DNA of 64,000 bases, taken from positions 1 through 64,000 of the forward strand of contig CAWKLQ010000001.1 in the NCBI GenBank assembly GCA_963850525.1, in the 5' to 3' direction. The notes beneath the pieces were generated by a model, which was not told the DNA's origin, ran no database searches, and worked only from the letters and a program-made list of their open reading frames with translations. Below, piece after piece: positions 1-9,184 of the stretch. This DNA is from JAEMQF01 sp963850525. GTDB lineage: Bacteria; Pseudomonadota; Gammaproteobacteria; Burkholderiales; Burkholderiaceae_C. The translations under genes and the position numbers were made by a program. Positions within the stretch are counted from its first letter, which is position 1; each line of letters begins with the position of its first letter.

Positions 1-1712
1 CTCACGCCGGTGAACGATGCACCGGTCAGCGCGCCCGTCACACTCGCCGCAATTGACGAAGACAGCGGCGCACGTCTCATCACGCAGACCGAATTGCTCG
101 CCAATTCGAGCGATATCGACAGCGCCGGCCTCGCGGCAACGGGCCTCAGTATCGCCGCGGGGCAAGGCACCTTGCTCGACAACGGCAACGGCACGTGGAG
201 CTACACGCCCGCGCTGAATGACGACAGCGCGGTGGATTTCAGCTACAGCGTGAGCGACGGCACTGCAGTGACGGCGGGCAGCGCGGCGCTGGACATCACG
301 CCCGTGGCCGACCAACCAAGCCCCCCAACCTCGTGGCGCCCGCCGCCATCCTCACGCGGGTACCCGGTGCCGTGACAGTGACTTCGGAGGCGGCGATCAG
401 CCAAGCCAGCCTCGAGCGAGTCTCCGGCGTCTTGCCCCTGAGCCTCGACACCTTTGACCCGCCGCCCGGGCCGGTCGCCCACCCCGGGACGGTGAACGTG
501 ATCGACGGCGGCCTGACGAATCAGGCGATGTCGCTTCGCGCCGGCGAACGAATTGCTTTCGACTGGACCTTTTTCAACGGGGAGAACGTCGCTGCGAACA
601 TCCAAACGGGCTTTAACGACATGCTTTTGCTCGTCGTCGCCGGGCCGAACGACAGTACGCAAGTCGTGCAGATTGCATCGTCGGAAGAAACGGGTCCGAA
701 CCTCAATGGCGGCGCTGCCGATGCGATCGGCACCTACACTTACACGCCGGTCGCCTCGGGCAACTACAGCTTTACCTGGCTCGTCGTGAACGCGGTGGAC
801 GCGCTGTTGGAGTCTTCCGCGTCCATCGCGGCACCTCAGGTCGTGTTCGGGTTGAACCGATTCGCGGACTCCGTTCCATTCGAGATTTCGGCGCAGAGCG
901 CCGACTCGAACACCGAAGCCAGCCTGCTCGTCAGCGTATCCGGACTGGAGGCGGGCGAGGCGTTTACGCAAGGAACCGATCTCGGTGGCGGAGTCTGGTC
1001 GTTCACGGCAGACGAGCTGGCGGGGCTCGAATTCCTGCCCGCTGCCGGATTCACAGGATCCCGAGTTTTCACGGTCGGCGCGAGCACGGTGGACCCGGTT
1101 CTCGGCGTGCTGCAGGCGCCTGAACAGCAGACCACGGTCACCGTGCAGCAGATACCCGTCGGAACCGCTGCATCCGATGCCTTGCTCGGCGGGGCATCCG
1201 ACGACTTGTTGCTCGCAGGACCCGGCGACGACACCCTGGACGGCGGCGCAGGTGCCGACCGCTTGCTGGGCGGCAGCGGGAACGACATCCTGATCGGTTC
1301 AACGGGATCGGATACGTTCGACTGGTTCTTCGGCGACGTTGCGGGCGCCGGCGCACCGGCGCTCGACCGCATCGCCGACTTCGATACCGCGTTGCCTTCC
1401 GCCGATGGCGATGTCCTCGACTTTCGAGATCTGCTGAGCGGCGAACTCAAGTCGGGGTTGAACCCAGGCAACCTGGAGCAATACCTGGACTTCGACACGA
1501 CCTCGGTTGCGGGAGCCACGCTTGTCCGTATCAGCAGTGCCGGCGGATTCGCGGGCGGTGTCTACGCCGCCGCCGCCGAGTCCCAGCGCGTCTTGCTCGA
1601 AAACGTGGATCTGCGCGCCCCGGCGATCTTCGGTCTCGGTCCGGGCGCGACCGACAACGACATCATCGGCCAACTGCTGCAACGCGGACATCTGCTGGCT
1701 GACGGCCCCTGA
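1..1712 (+). CDS. C-terminal part of a large RTX / cadherin-like type I secreted protein (5' end outside window, one frameshift)
   Basis: The reading frame is open from base 1, so the gene starts upstream. The first ~105 residues are a VCBS/cadherin-like repeat (VNDAPV start, NGTWSYTPA, FSYSVSDGT). The rest is a ~455-residue tail with RTX nonapeptides near 1190-1300 (GDDTLDGGAGADRLLGG, GSGNDILIG) and a terminal domain (SDTFDWFF, DRIADFD, DVLDFRDLL, NDIIGQLL) of the kind that ends many giant adhesins exported by type I secretion. The two halves are in different frames. The switch falls at a run of six C at 321-326, and one more C would join them as PVADQPSPPNLVAP. This is a surface or released protein by family. 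A LapB/C/E-type secretion system lies at 27.7-32.8 kb. The substrate or adhesion target cannot be read. Confidence 0.85.
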
Positions 1713-1731
1713 TTCCCAATTCCCCGAAGTC

Positions 1732-3597
1732 TTACAGACCACCACGCAAGTAGCCGCGATCGCGCAACATCGCCAGCACGGCGTCGGCACAGGCGTCGGC
1801 CGGCACCGCGGCGGTGTCCAGGCGAAGTTCGGGGTGCTCGGGTTCTTCGTACGGCGAATCGATGCCGGTGAAGTTGCGCAGCTCGCCGCGCCGCGCCTTG
1901 CGGTACAGGCCTTTCGGGTCGCGCTGTTCGGCGAGCGCCAACGGCGCGTCGACGTGCACTTCGAAGAATCCGGTGCCGCCGAGCAGGCTGCGCGCGGCAT
2001 CGCGTTCGCTGCGAAACGGTGAAATGAACGCCGTCAGCACGATCAGGCCGGCGTCCGCCATCAGTGCCGCGACTTCCGTGATGCGCCGGATGTTTTCGAC
2101 CCGGTCGGCGTCGGTGAAACCAAGGTCCTTGTTCAGGCCATGGCGCACGTTGTCGCCGTCGAGCAGGTAGGTGTGGTGGCCCAGTGCAAACAAGCGCCGC
2201 TCGACGAGATCGGCAAGCGTCGATTTGCCCGCGCCCGACAAGCCGGTGAACCAGACGACGCAGGCCTTCTGCGCCTTCTGCAGCGACCGAGCCTCGCGAT
2301 GCACCGCATGGCTCTGCCAGTGCACATTGTGCGAACGGCGCAGTGCAAAGTGCAGCATGCCCGCGGCCACCGTGTGGTGCGTCAAACGGTCGATCAGGAT
2401 GAAGCCGCCCGTTTCCCGGTTCGCGGTGTACGCATCGAACGCGACTTTGCGGTCGAGCTCGAGCGCCGCGACACCGACCTGATTCATCGCCAGCGTCGTC
2501 GCCGCTTCGTGCGCGAGCGTGTCGACGTTGATTCGGTGTTTCAGCGGCAACACCGTGGCGGTGACGGTCTGCGTGGCGAGTTTCATCGTGTAGGCGCGAC
2601 CGGGCAGCAAGGGCTGCTCGTGGAGCCAGACGAGCGACGCCTCGAAACGGTCGGCGACCTCGGGCGGGTTCTCGGCGTCGACGAGCATGTCGCCTCGCGA
2701 CACGTCGACGGCGTCGCTCAGCGTCAGCGTCACCGCCTGGTGCGCGACCGCTTCCGGCAAGTCGGTGCCCCAGCCCACGATTCGCTGCACCGTGCTCAGG
2801 GTGCCGGAAGGCATGATTCGAACCCGTTGCCCGGGCCGCAACGTGCCGCTGGCGAGCGTGCCGGTGACACCGCGAAACCCGGCGTCAGGGCGGATCGCGG
2901 CTTGCACGGGCAGGCGCAGTGGCTGCGCTTGCGCGCGCTGCGCTTCGATCGGTGCGGCCTCGAGCAGCCCGAGCAGCGTGGCGCCGCCGTACCACGGCAT
3001 CGCCGCGCTGGCGTGCACGAGGTTGTCGCCGTGCACCGCCACAACGGGAATCGCATCGACCTGCTTGATGCCCAGCGTCGTGGCGAACTCGAGATACTCC
3101 TGCGCGATGCGCCGGAAAGTGTCTTGGGCATGGCGCACCAGGTCCATCTTGTTCACCGCCAGAACAACCTGGCGGATCCCCAGCAGCGAAGCAAGCAGCG
3201 TGTGGCGCCGCGTCTGCACTTTCAGCCCTTGGCTCGCGTCGACCACGAGCACCGCGAGGTCGGCCGTCGACGCGCCGGTGACCATGTTGCGCGTGTACTG
3301 TTCGTGGCCGGGCGCGTCGGCGACGATGAATTTGCGCGTCGCGGTTTCGAAGTAACGGTACGCGACGTCGATCGTGATGCCCTGTTCGCGCTCGGCTTGC
3401 AGGCCGTCGAGCAGGAGCGCGAAGTCCAGTTCGTCGCCGCGCGTGCCGTGTCTTCTGGAATCGGCGTCGAGCGCGGCCAGCTGGTCGGCGAACAGCGTCT
3501 GGCTGTCGAACAGGAGGCGCCCGAGCAGCGTGCTCTTGCCGTCGTCGACGCTGCCACACGCGATGAAGCGCAGCAGATCCTTGGCCACCGGCGCCAT
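1732..3597 (-). CDS. cysNC: Bifunctional sulfate adenylyltransferase subunit 1 / adenylylsulfate kinase (CysNC)
   Basis: 621 residues. The N-terminal half is the GTPase subunit of ATP sulfurylase: P-loop GSVDDGKST at 15-23, DAPGHEQYTRNM near 94-105, NKMD near 149-152, then EF-Tu-like beta-barrel domains. The C-terminal half (~445-621) is APS kinase with Walker A GLSGAGKST at 452-460. With CysD it makes APS from sulfate and ATP, and the kinase phosphorylates APS to PAPS. The ATG at 3597 was chosen because it starts the conserved GTPase and shares one base with the cysD stop (TGATG), indicating translational coupling. The frame stays open upstream to 3924 but that part is cysD antiframe. The fusion favours PAPS supply, matching the sulfotransferase upstream in the same operon. 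Confidence 0.95.
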   Translation of the reverse strand: MAPVAKDLLRFIACGSVDDGKSTLLGRLLFDSQTLFADQLAALDADSRRHGTRGDELDFALLLDGLQAEREQGITIDVAYRYFETATRKFIVADAPGHEQYTRNMVTGASTADLAVLVVDASQGLKVQTRRHTLLASLLGIRQVVLAVNKMDLVRHAQDTFRRIAQEYLEFATTLGIKQVDAIPVVAVHGDNLVHASAAMPWYGGATLLGLLEAAPIEAQRAQAQPLRLPVQAAIRPDAGFRGVTGTLASGTLRPGQRVRIMPSGTLSTVQRIVGWGTDLPEAVAHQAVTLTLSDAVDVSRGDMLVDAENPPEVADRFEASLVWLHEQPLLPGRAYTMKLATQTVTATVLPLKHRINVDTLAHEAATTLAMNQVGVAALELDRKVAFDAYTANRETGGFILIDRLTHHTVAAGMLHFALRRSHNVHWQSHAVHREARSLQKAQKACVVWFTGLSGAGKSTLADLVERRLFALGHHTYLLDGDNVRHGLNKDLGFTDADRVENIRRITEVAALMADAGLIVLTAFISPFRSERDAARSLLGGTGFFEVHVDAPLALAEQRDPKGLYRKARRGELRNFTGIDSPYEEPEHPELRLDTAAVPADACADAVLAMLRDRGYLRGGL

Positions 3598-4496
3598 CAA
3601 AAATAGCCCTCCTGCTTTTTCTTTTCCATCGACGCCGACGCGTCGTGGTCGATGATCCGGCCCTGGCGCTCCGAGTTGCCGCTGGCGATGAGCTCGTCGA
3701 TGATTTGCGCCACGCTGGTCGCGCTCGACTCCACGGCGCCGGTGAGCGGGTAGCAGCCCAGGGTGCGAAAGCGCACCCGGGTCGGCGTCGCGGTTTCGCC
3801 CGGCAGCAGGCGCATGCGCGAATCGTCGACCATCACCAGCGTGCCGTGGCGCCGCACAACGTGGCGCAGTGCAGCGAAGTACAGAGGCACGACGTCGAGT
3901 TGCTCGCGCTCGATGTAATGCCACACGTCGAGCTCGGTCCAGTTCGACAGGGGAAAGACGCGCAGGCTCTCGCCCGCAGCCTTGCGCATGTTGTACAAAT
4001 GCCAGAGCTCCGGGCGCTGGTTCTTCGGGTCCCAGTGGTGGCCGCGACCGCGCAGCGACACGAAACGCTCTTTCGCGCGCGACTTCTCTTCGTCGCGGCG
4101 CGCGCCGCCGAATGCGGCGTCGAAACCGTGCGCGTCGAGCGCCTGCTTCAGGCCCTGCGTCTTCCAGGCATCGGTGTGCACCTGCGAGCCGTGGTCAAAG
4201 GGGTTGATTCCCGCGGCAAGCGCGTCCGGGTTGTGGTGCACGATCAGCGCCATTCCCGATTCGGCCGCGACGCGGTCGCGGACTGCGTACATGTCGCGGA
4301 ACTTCCACGTCGTGTCCACGTGCAGCAGCGGAAACGGCGGCGTGGCCGGGTAGAACGCCCGCCTTGCCAGGTGCAGCAGGCAGGTGCTGTCCTTGCCCAT
4401 CGAATACAGCATCACCGGGCGCTCGGCTTCGGCCACCACTTCGCGAATGACGTGGATGCTTTCGGCTTCGAGGCGGTCCAGATGCGTGAGGATCAT
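3597..4496 (-). CDS. cysD: Sulfate adenylyltransferase subunit 2 (CysD)
   Basis: 299 residues, normal family length. PP-loop SMGKDST at 32-38 is the ATP pyrophosphatase motif of the PAPS-reductase/CysD superfamily. Further matches are GARRDEEKSRAKER in the middle and the conserved end, which closes with EKKKQEGYF. It catalyses adenylation of sulfate with the CysN GTPase. The start is ATG at 4496, overlapping the sulfotransferase stop by four bases (ATGA); the stop overlaps the cysNC start. The order is sulfotransferase-cysD-cysNC, with no assimilatory cysH/cysI/cysJ in sight, so I infer that this copy serves sulfation rather than cysteine synthesis. Confidence 0.96.
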   Translation of the reverse strand: MILTHLDRLEAESIHVIREVVAEAERPVMLYSMGKDSTCLLHLARRAFYPATPPFPLLHVDTTWKFRDMYAVRDRVAAESGMALIVHHNPDALAAGINPFDHGSQVHTDAWKTQGLKQALDAHGFDAAFGGARRDEEKSRAKERFVSLRGRGHHWDPKNQRPELWHLYNMRKAAGESLRVFPLSNWTELDVWHYIEREQLDVVPLYFAALRHVVRRHGTLVMVDDSRMRLLPGETATPTRVRFRTLGCYPLTGAVESSATSVAQIIDELIASGNSERQGRIIDHDASASMEKKKQEGYF

Positions 4497-5875
4497 CCGA
4501 ACTCCCGGTGCAGCCGCTCGATGGCTGTGTGGCCGCCCAATCCGGCGATCAAGGGCTGGAGGTGTTTTTCGTAGCGCCGCCAACGCTCGACCCTGGCGCC
4601 ATGAACCGGCTCGCGAACCTGCGCCGCGCTCGCGGTGCTGACGTAGCGGCTCGCCAGATGCGGCTGGGCACAGCCGGGGTGCCAGTCCAGGCCGACGCGC
4701 TGCACGATGGCCCTGGCCTGCAGCTCGAAGTCCGCGACCAGGTCTTCGTAGCGGCAATGTTGGATCGTCGTCGGAAACAAGCTCGACCACAGCCGCATGT
4801 AGCCCATGTAGTTCAAGTAGAAGTGCGCCAGGTGGTTCAAGTGATTCGCGTACCAGTGGCCATCGAAGCCTTGGGTGAAACAGGACAGGCACACGTCGAG
4901 CGGATGGCGCTGCGTGTGCAGCACCGTCGCGTCCGGGAACAGCAAGTGGACGAGCGGCATGAACAGGAAATTGCCGAGGCGCTTGTCGATGCGCCGCGGT
5001 GGGTGGGGGTTGCGCATCTGGCGCGAGGTGTGCGCCAGGTAGGCATTGGCGCTCTGCGCCACCGGATCCGGTGTGAGGCCAAGATAGTGCTGGAAGTGAG
5101 CCGGGTCGCGATTCTGCACCGGCAGCGCGGATTGCCAAGACGCCTCGACGCGGCCGAGCGCATCCGACTCATTGCACGTGTCGGTCTGCGGGTGCGCCGC
5201 GAGCATTTGCTCGAGCAGCGTCGACCCCGACCGCGGCATGCCGACGACGAACACACAACCCGCGTCCGGGATGCCGAAGCCGCGGTGCCGGGCGACAAAG
5301 TCGTGCGTGAACGTCTGCTGTGCCCGTTCGAGTCGAACGTCGCGAAGTTGGGGTTTGTAGCGCCGTGGCGCGAGCGCGTTGGAGCGGGTGAAGTGATCAA
5401 ACGCGGCGTCGTACTCGCCACGCGCGTCGAACACGCGTCCGATCGCGTTGTGCAAAGGGCGCAGGCGCTTCGCGCCGAGCTCGGCGCCGCTGGCGAGCGA
5501 CAGCATGCGCTGCAGTCGCGAGTCGGAGACGCCACGCGGCTTCGCGCGGGCCAGCACCACATAGGCGGGCGCGTGCGCGGGGTCCGCCTCCAGGGCGTTC
5601 TGCGTGCAGGCAAGTGCCGCGTCGATCTCGCCCAAATGCAAGTGCAGCGATGCACTCAAGGTGAGGATCCTCGGATCGGCCGGCGCCAGCGTCAACGCCA
5701 GACGCAGCTGCGCAGCCGCGCCGTCGGTATCGGCCGGCCCGTGCCACAGTGCGAGCGCCAGCAGGCAATGTGCGTCGGCATCTTGCGGCTCGCGAGCCAG
5801 GGCTTCTTGCAGCAACGCCTGCGCCGTGGCGTGGTCGCGTCGCGCCAGCGCCGCGCGTGCCGCCGCGTGGGGCAC
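4493..5875 (-). CDS. TPR-containing PAPS-dependent sulfotransferase
   Basis: 460 residues from a GTG at 5875. Residues 1-170 are alanine-rich tetratricopeptide-like helices (A..LL.EAL...P.DA repeats). Residues ~205-460 are a Sulfotransfer_3-type domain: the 5'-phosphosulfate-binding loop VGMPRSGSTLLEQM at 211-224, and the 3'-phosphate site HTQRHPLDVCLSCF further on. It should transfer sulfate from PAPS to a hydroxyl or amine acceptor, which the sequence does not identify. It is the first gene of an overlapping operon that makes PAPS, and it lies 136 bases downstream of the NRPS stop on the same strand. The GTG has no clear Shine-Dalgarno sequence, so the start is uncertain by a few codons. 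Tyrosylprotein-type or polysaccharide sulfation are alternatives to peptide tailoring. Confidence 0.88.
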   Translation of the reverse strand: MPHAAARAALARRDHATAQALLQEALAREPQDADAHCLLALALWHGPADTDGAAAQLRLALTLAPADPRILTLSASLHLHLGEIDAALACTQNALEADPAHAPAYVVLARAKPRGVSDSRLQRMLSLASGAELGAKRLRPLHNAIGRVFDARGEYDAAFDHFTRSNALAPRRYKPQLRDVRLERAQQTFTHDFVARHRGFGIPDAGCVFVVGMPRSGSTLLEQMLAAHPQTDTCNESDALGRVEASWQSALPVQNRDPAHFQHYLGLTPDPVAQSANAYLAHTSRQMRNPHPPRRIDKRLGNFLFMPLVHLLFPDATVLHTQRHPLDVCLSCFTQGFDGHWYANHLNHLAHFYLNYMGYMRLWSSLFPTTIQHCRYEDLVADFELQARAIVQRVGLDWHPGCAQPHLASRYVSTASAAQVREPVHGARVERWRRYEKHLQPLIAGLGGHTAIERLHREFG

Positions 5876-5929
5876 CGGGCCGGCACTGGAGGAGGGGGCA
5901 AAGGCTGAATCGAACAGGAGTCTCTCCGG

Positions 5930-5963
5930 AGCAAGCCAACGCCGCGCGCGCGGTTGGCTTGCT
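5930..5963. repeat. Perfect hairpin between NRPS and sulfotransferase
   Basis: An 11-base arm AGCAAGCCAAC (5930-5940) is followed by a GC loop and its exact complement GTTGGCTTGCT (5953-5963). There is no T-tract on either side, so it is not a classical intrinsic terminator. It could attenuate transcription or stabilise an mRNA end between the NRPS and the sulfation operon. Confidence 0.55.
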
Positions 5964-6011
5964 CAGAAACAGCCGATGCCGGCGGGGAACTTCGGCTGAG
6001 TCTGGGTCAGA

Positions 6012-9000
6012 TCAGTACCCGGTGACGATGGGCTCATCGGCGCTCGCAGCCAGTTGCGCCAAGGTTTCGAACACGAGTCGACGCGGGTTGAGTTTGACGC
6101 CCATTTGTTGCTCGATGGCCGCGACCGCGCGCATCGCGAGGAGCGAATGCCCTCCGAGGTCGAAGAAATTGTCACGCAGGCCAATCGGTGCGACGCCGAG
6201 CAACTCCTCCCAGATGCGCGCAATGGCCTGTTCCGTGCGGGTTTTCGGTGCGCCGCCCGCAGACCTGGCGTCGTCGACGGCTCCTGCAGGTGCGGGCAGG
6301 GCCTGACGATTCAGTTTGCCGTTCGGAAGCAATGGCAACGCGTCGATCACGACGAAGTGCTGCGGCAACATGTACTCGGGCAAGCGCTCGCGCAGGTGTT
6401 CGCGCAGCGCCGCCGCGGGCGGCGCCTCGTCGTGCACCCGGACATAGGCGACCAACCGCACGTCGCCCGGCTGGTCTTCGCGCACGATCACCACCGCGTG
6501 CGCCACGCCGGCGATGGGTGCTGAGATGGGCCTCGATGTCGCCGAGTTCGATGCGGTGCCCACGCACCTTGACCTGGTGATCCAGCCGCCCCTGATGTTC
6601 GAGCAAGCCGTCATAGCGCCAGCGGCCGCGGTCTCCGGTGCGGTACAGCCGAGCCTCGGGAATGGCGCTGAACGGATCGACGATGAAGCGATCGTTCGTC
6701 AGTTCGGGCCGGTTCAGGTAGCCCAGCGCGACGCCGGCGCCGCCGATGTAGATCTCGCCCGTCACGCCGATCGGGCAAAGCTTGCGTTGTTCGTCAAGGA
6801 TGTGGATCTGCGTGTTCGCAATCGGGCGGCCGATGCTGATGCCGCGCTCGGGGTGCTGCACACGCCAACAGCTTGACCAGACGGTGGTCTCGGTCGGACC
6901 GTACATGTTCCACAGCTCGCCGCAGCGCGCGAGCAGCTGATCCGCCAAGTCGCCGGGAAGCGCCTCGCCGCCGATCAACGCCTTGAACGAAGGCGATCCA
7001 AGCCAACCCGCTTCGAGCAGCATGCGCCAGGTGGACGGCGTGGCTTGCATCACCGAGGCGGCGTTCGACTCCAGCAGCTTGCGCAGCGCCCGGCCGTCGG
7101 CCACCTCGTCGCGAGTCGCCAGAATCACTCGAGCGCCGACGCTCAGCGGCAGCAGCAACTCGAGGACCGCGATGTCGAAGCTCAGGGTCGTGACGGCAAC
7201 CAGGGTGTCGGACGCTTTCAGGCCCGGTTCCTTGGCCATGCTGGCGAGGAAGTTCACCACCGCGCCATGCGGCACGACGACGCCCTTGGGCTTGCCCGTC
7301 GAACCCGACGTGTAGATGACGTAGGCCGGATCCTGCGGTCCGGCATCGAGGCGCGGATTCGGGGGCGAGCGGAGCGGCGCTTTGCGCATGCGATCGTCGC
7401 CGTGTGGTGGTCCAAGAAGCAGGCACTTGTGGTGCGGCCAGATGCGGCGTTCTGATTTCCGACTCGGTGACGAGCAGGGCCATCTGCGCGTCTTCGCAAA
7501 TCGCCGCAAGGCGATCCTGCGGATAGGCCGGGTCGAGTGGCACGTAGGCCGCGCCGGATTTGAGGATCGCCAACTGGGCAATGACCATGTCCAGCGAACG
7601 TTCAACACACAAGCCCACCATGGCGCCGCGCCCAATACCTCGGGACCGCAGCAGCTGCGCAAGTTGATTGCTGCGCTGCTGCAGTTCGGAATACTTGAGG
7701 AGCCGGTGCTGGCTGCGAAACTGCAATGCTTTCGGGTGTTCGCGTGGCTTGCTGCTCGATGCCGCGCATGGATGCATCGTGGCCTGTGCGAGTGGGGCTT
7801 GCCGGCATCGCCGAGGTGCCGTTCCAGCCTTCCAGCAGTTGCCGACTCTCGGCGCCGACAAATTCAAAGTCGGCCAGAGGCGTGTGGGGCGCCTCGACGA
7901 CCTGCTCCAGCAAACTGCATGTAGCTGTGCCAGAATGCGCGTTGCCGTGGAGGCGTCGAACAGTTCGTTCGAAAAGGACAGAGTCGCACGTGCCGAACAT
8001 CTCGGTCTCGACGCTCAGTGCCAAGATCGAATTGACTGGTGCCGTCGTCGAAATCGAACAGATCAAGTTCGATGCCCTCGATGTCGAATCCCGTTCGCCG
8101 GCGCGTCAGCACGTTGAACAGCACCTGGACCAGCGGTGCGATGCCGTCGGAACGCGGCAGATCGCAAGGGCATTCGACAAGCGCCTCGAAAGGCAAATCC
8201 TGGTGTGCGAAGGCTTGTAGTGCGGTTTCACGAACACGCGCTGCAGCAGGTCGGCGAAACTCGGGTTGCCCGAGAGGTCGGTGCGCATCACCAGGGTGTT
8301 CACCAGCGTGCCGACGAGATGTTCGGAGGCGGTGTGCGTGCGATTGGCCATCGGCGTGCCGACCGCGACGTCCGCGACACCGCAGTAGCGCGCCAACAGG
8401 AGCTGGAAGCAGGCCAGCAAGGCCATGAAGGGCGTGACGCCATGCTGCGCTCGCAAGCGCCTTGATTCTTGCCAGCGTTTGCGGAGCGATGGTTGCCGAG
8501 ATCCGCGAGCCGCGACCGTCGTGGGCCTGCGCGTCGCGGGCGGTCCAGGGGCAGCGGCAAGGGCTCCAGACCCGTCCAGCGCCGACCGCCAGTAGGCCAG
8601 CTGCGGCTCGAGCACCGGGCCTCGAATACGCGTCGCGTTGCCAGGCGGCGTAGTCCGCGAAGTCGATCGCTTCGAGGTGGCAAGAAAGGCCTCTTCGCCG
8701 CGCGGCAGGGCAGAGTAGAGAGTCTGCCAGTTCCCGCAACAGGATCGTCATCGACCAGCCATCGCCGATCGAGTGATGGATCGACCAGAAAAACACATGA
8801 TCCTGTTCGTCGAGTCTGCAGCAGCGTCATCCGATGCAGCGGCGCCACTGCGAGGTCGTAGGGCACAGCATGCATCGCTGGTTCAAGGACTGGTGGCAGC
8901 GCGATTCGCTCGTCATTCGCCAGTGATGGCAAGTCGACCCACTCGATCGGCGCACTCGGTCCGGGCTCGATGCGCTGCATCGGCTCGCCATCGACGGCGA

Positions 9001-9184
9001 CCAAAGTCGTGCGAAATGCCTCATGACGATGCGATCAGCCTGTTGCAGTGCGCTTCGATGATGGCATCTCGATTCAATGGGCCACGCAGGCGCAATGGCG
9101 AAGGCCATGTTGTACGCCGCGGTCTCCGGGTTGAACTGCTGGACCAGCCACATGCGCCGTTGGGAGTAGGACGTGGGCAGCAAG
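6012..9184 (-). other. NRPS module 3: condensation C3, adenylation A3 (glycine-like code), carrier T3
   Basis: C3 starts with LPTSYSQRRMWLVQQF at 9183 and has HHSIGDGWSM near 8778-8750. It is the most fragmented part, with at least six frame changes between 9100 and 7600. A3 is nearly whole: YVIYTSGSTGKPKGVVVP, LSFDIAVLEL, NMYGPTETTVW, YRTGDRGRW, KVRGHRIELGDIE. Aligning to GrsA I read the pocket as D-I-L-Q-I-G-M-V-W-K, which resembles codes reported for glycine. T3 is NFFDLGGHSLLAM with Ser near 6146. A one-base insertion in GGG at 6516-6518 separates A8 from A10 (LLPNGKLNR). The protein ends at 6012 with no release domain. Confidence 0.8.

Noticed and set aside
2140..3606. 488-residue plus-strand frame over cysNC
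   Set aside because: Antisense to conserved GTPase motifs; no family resemblance.
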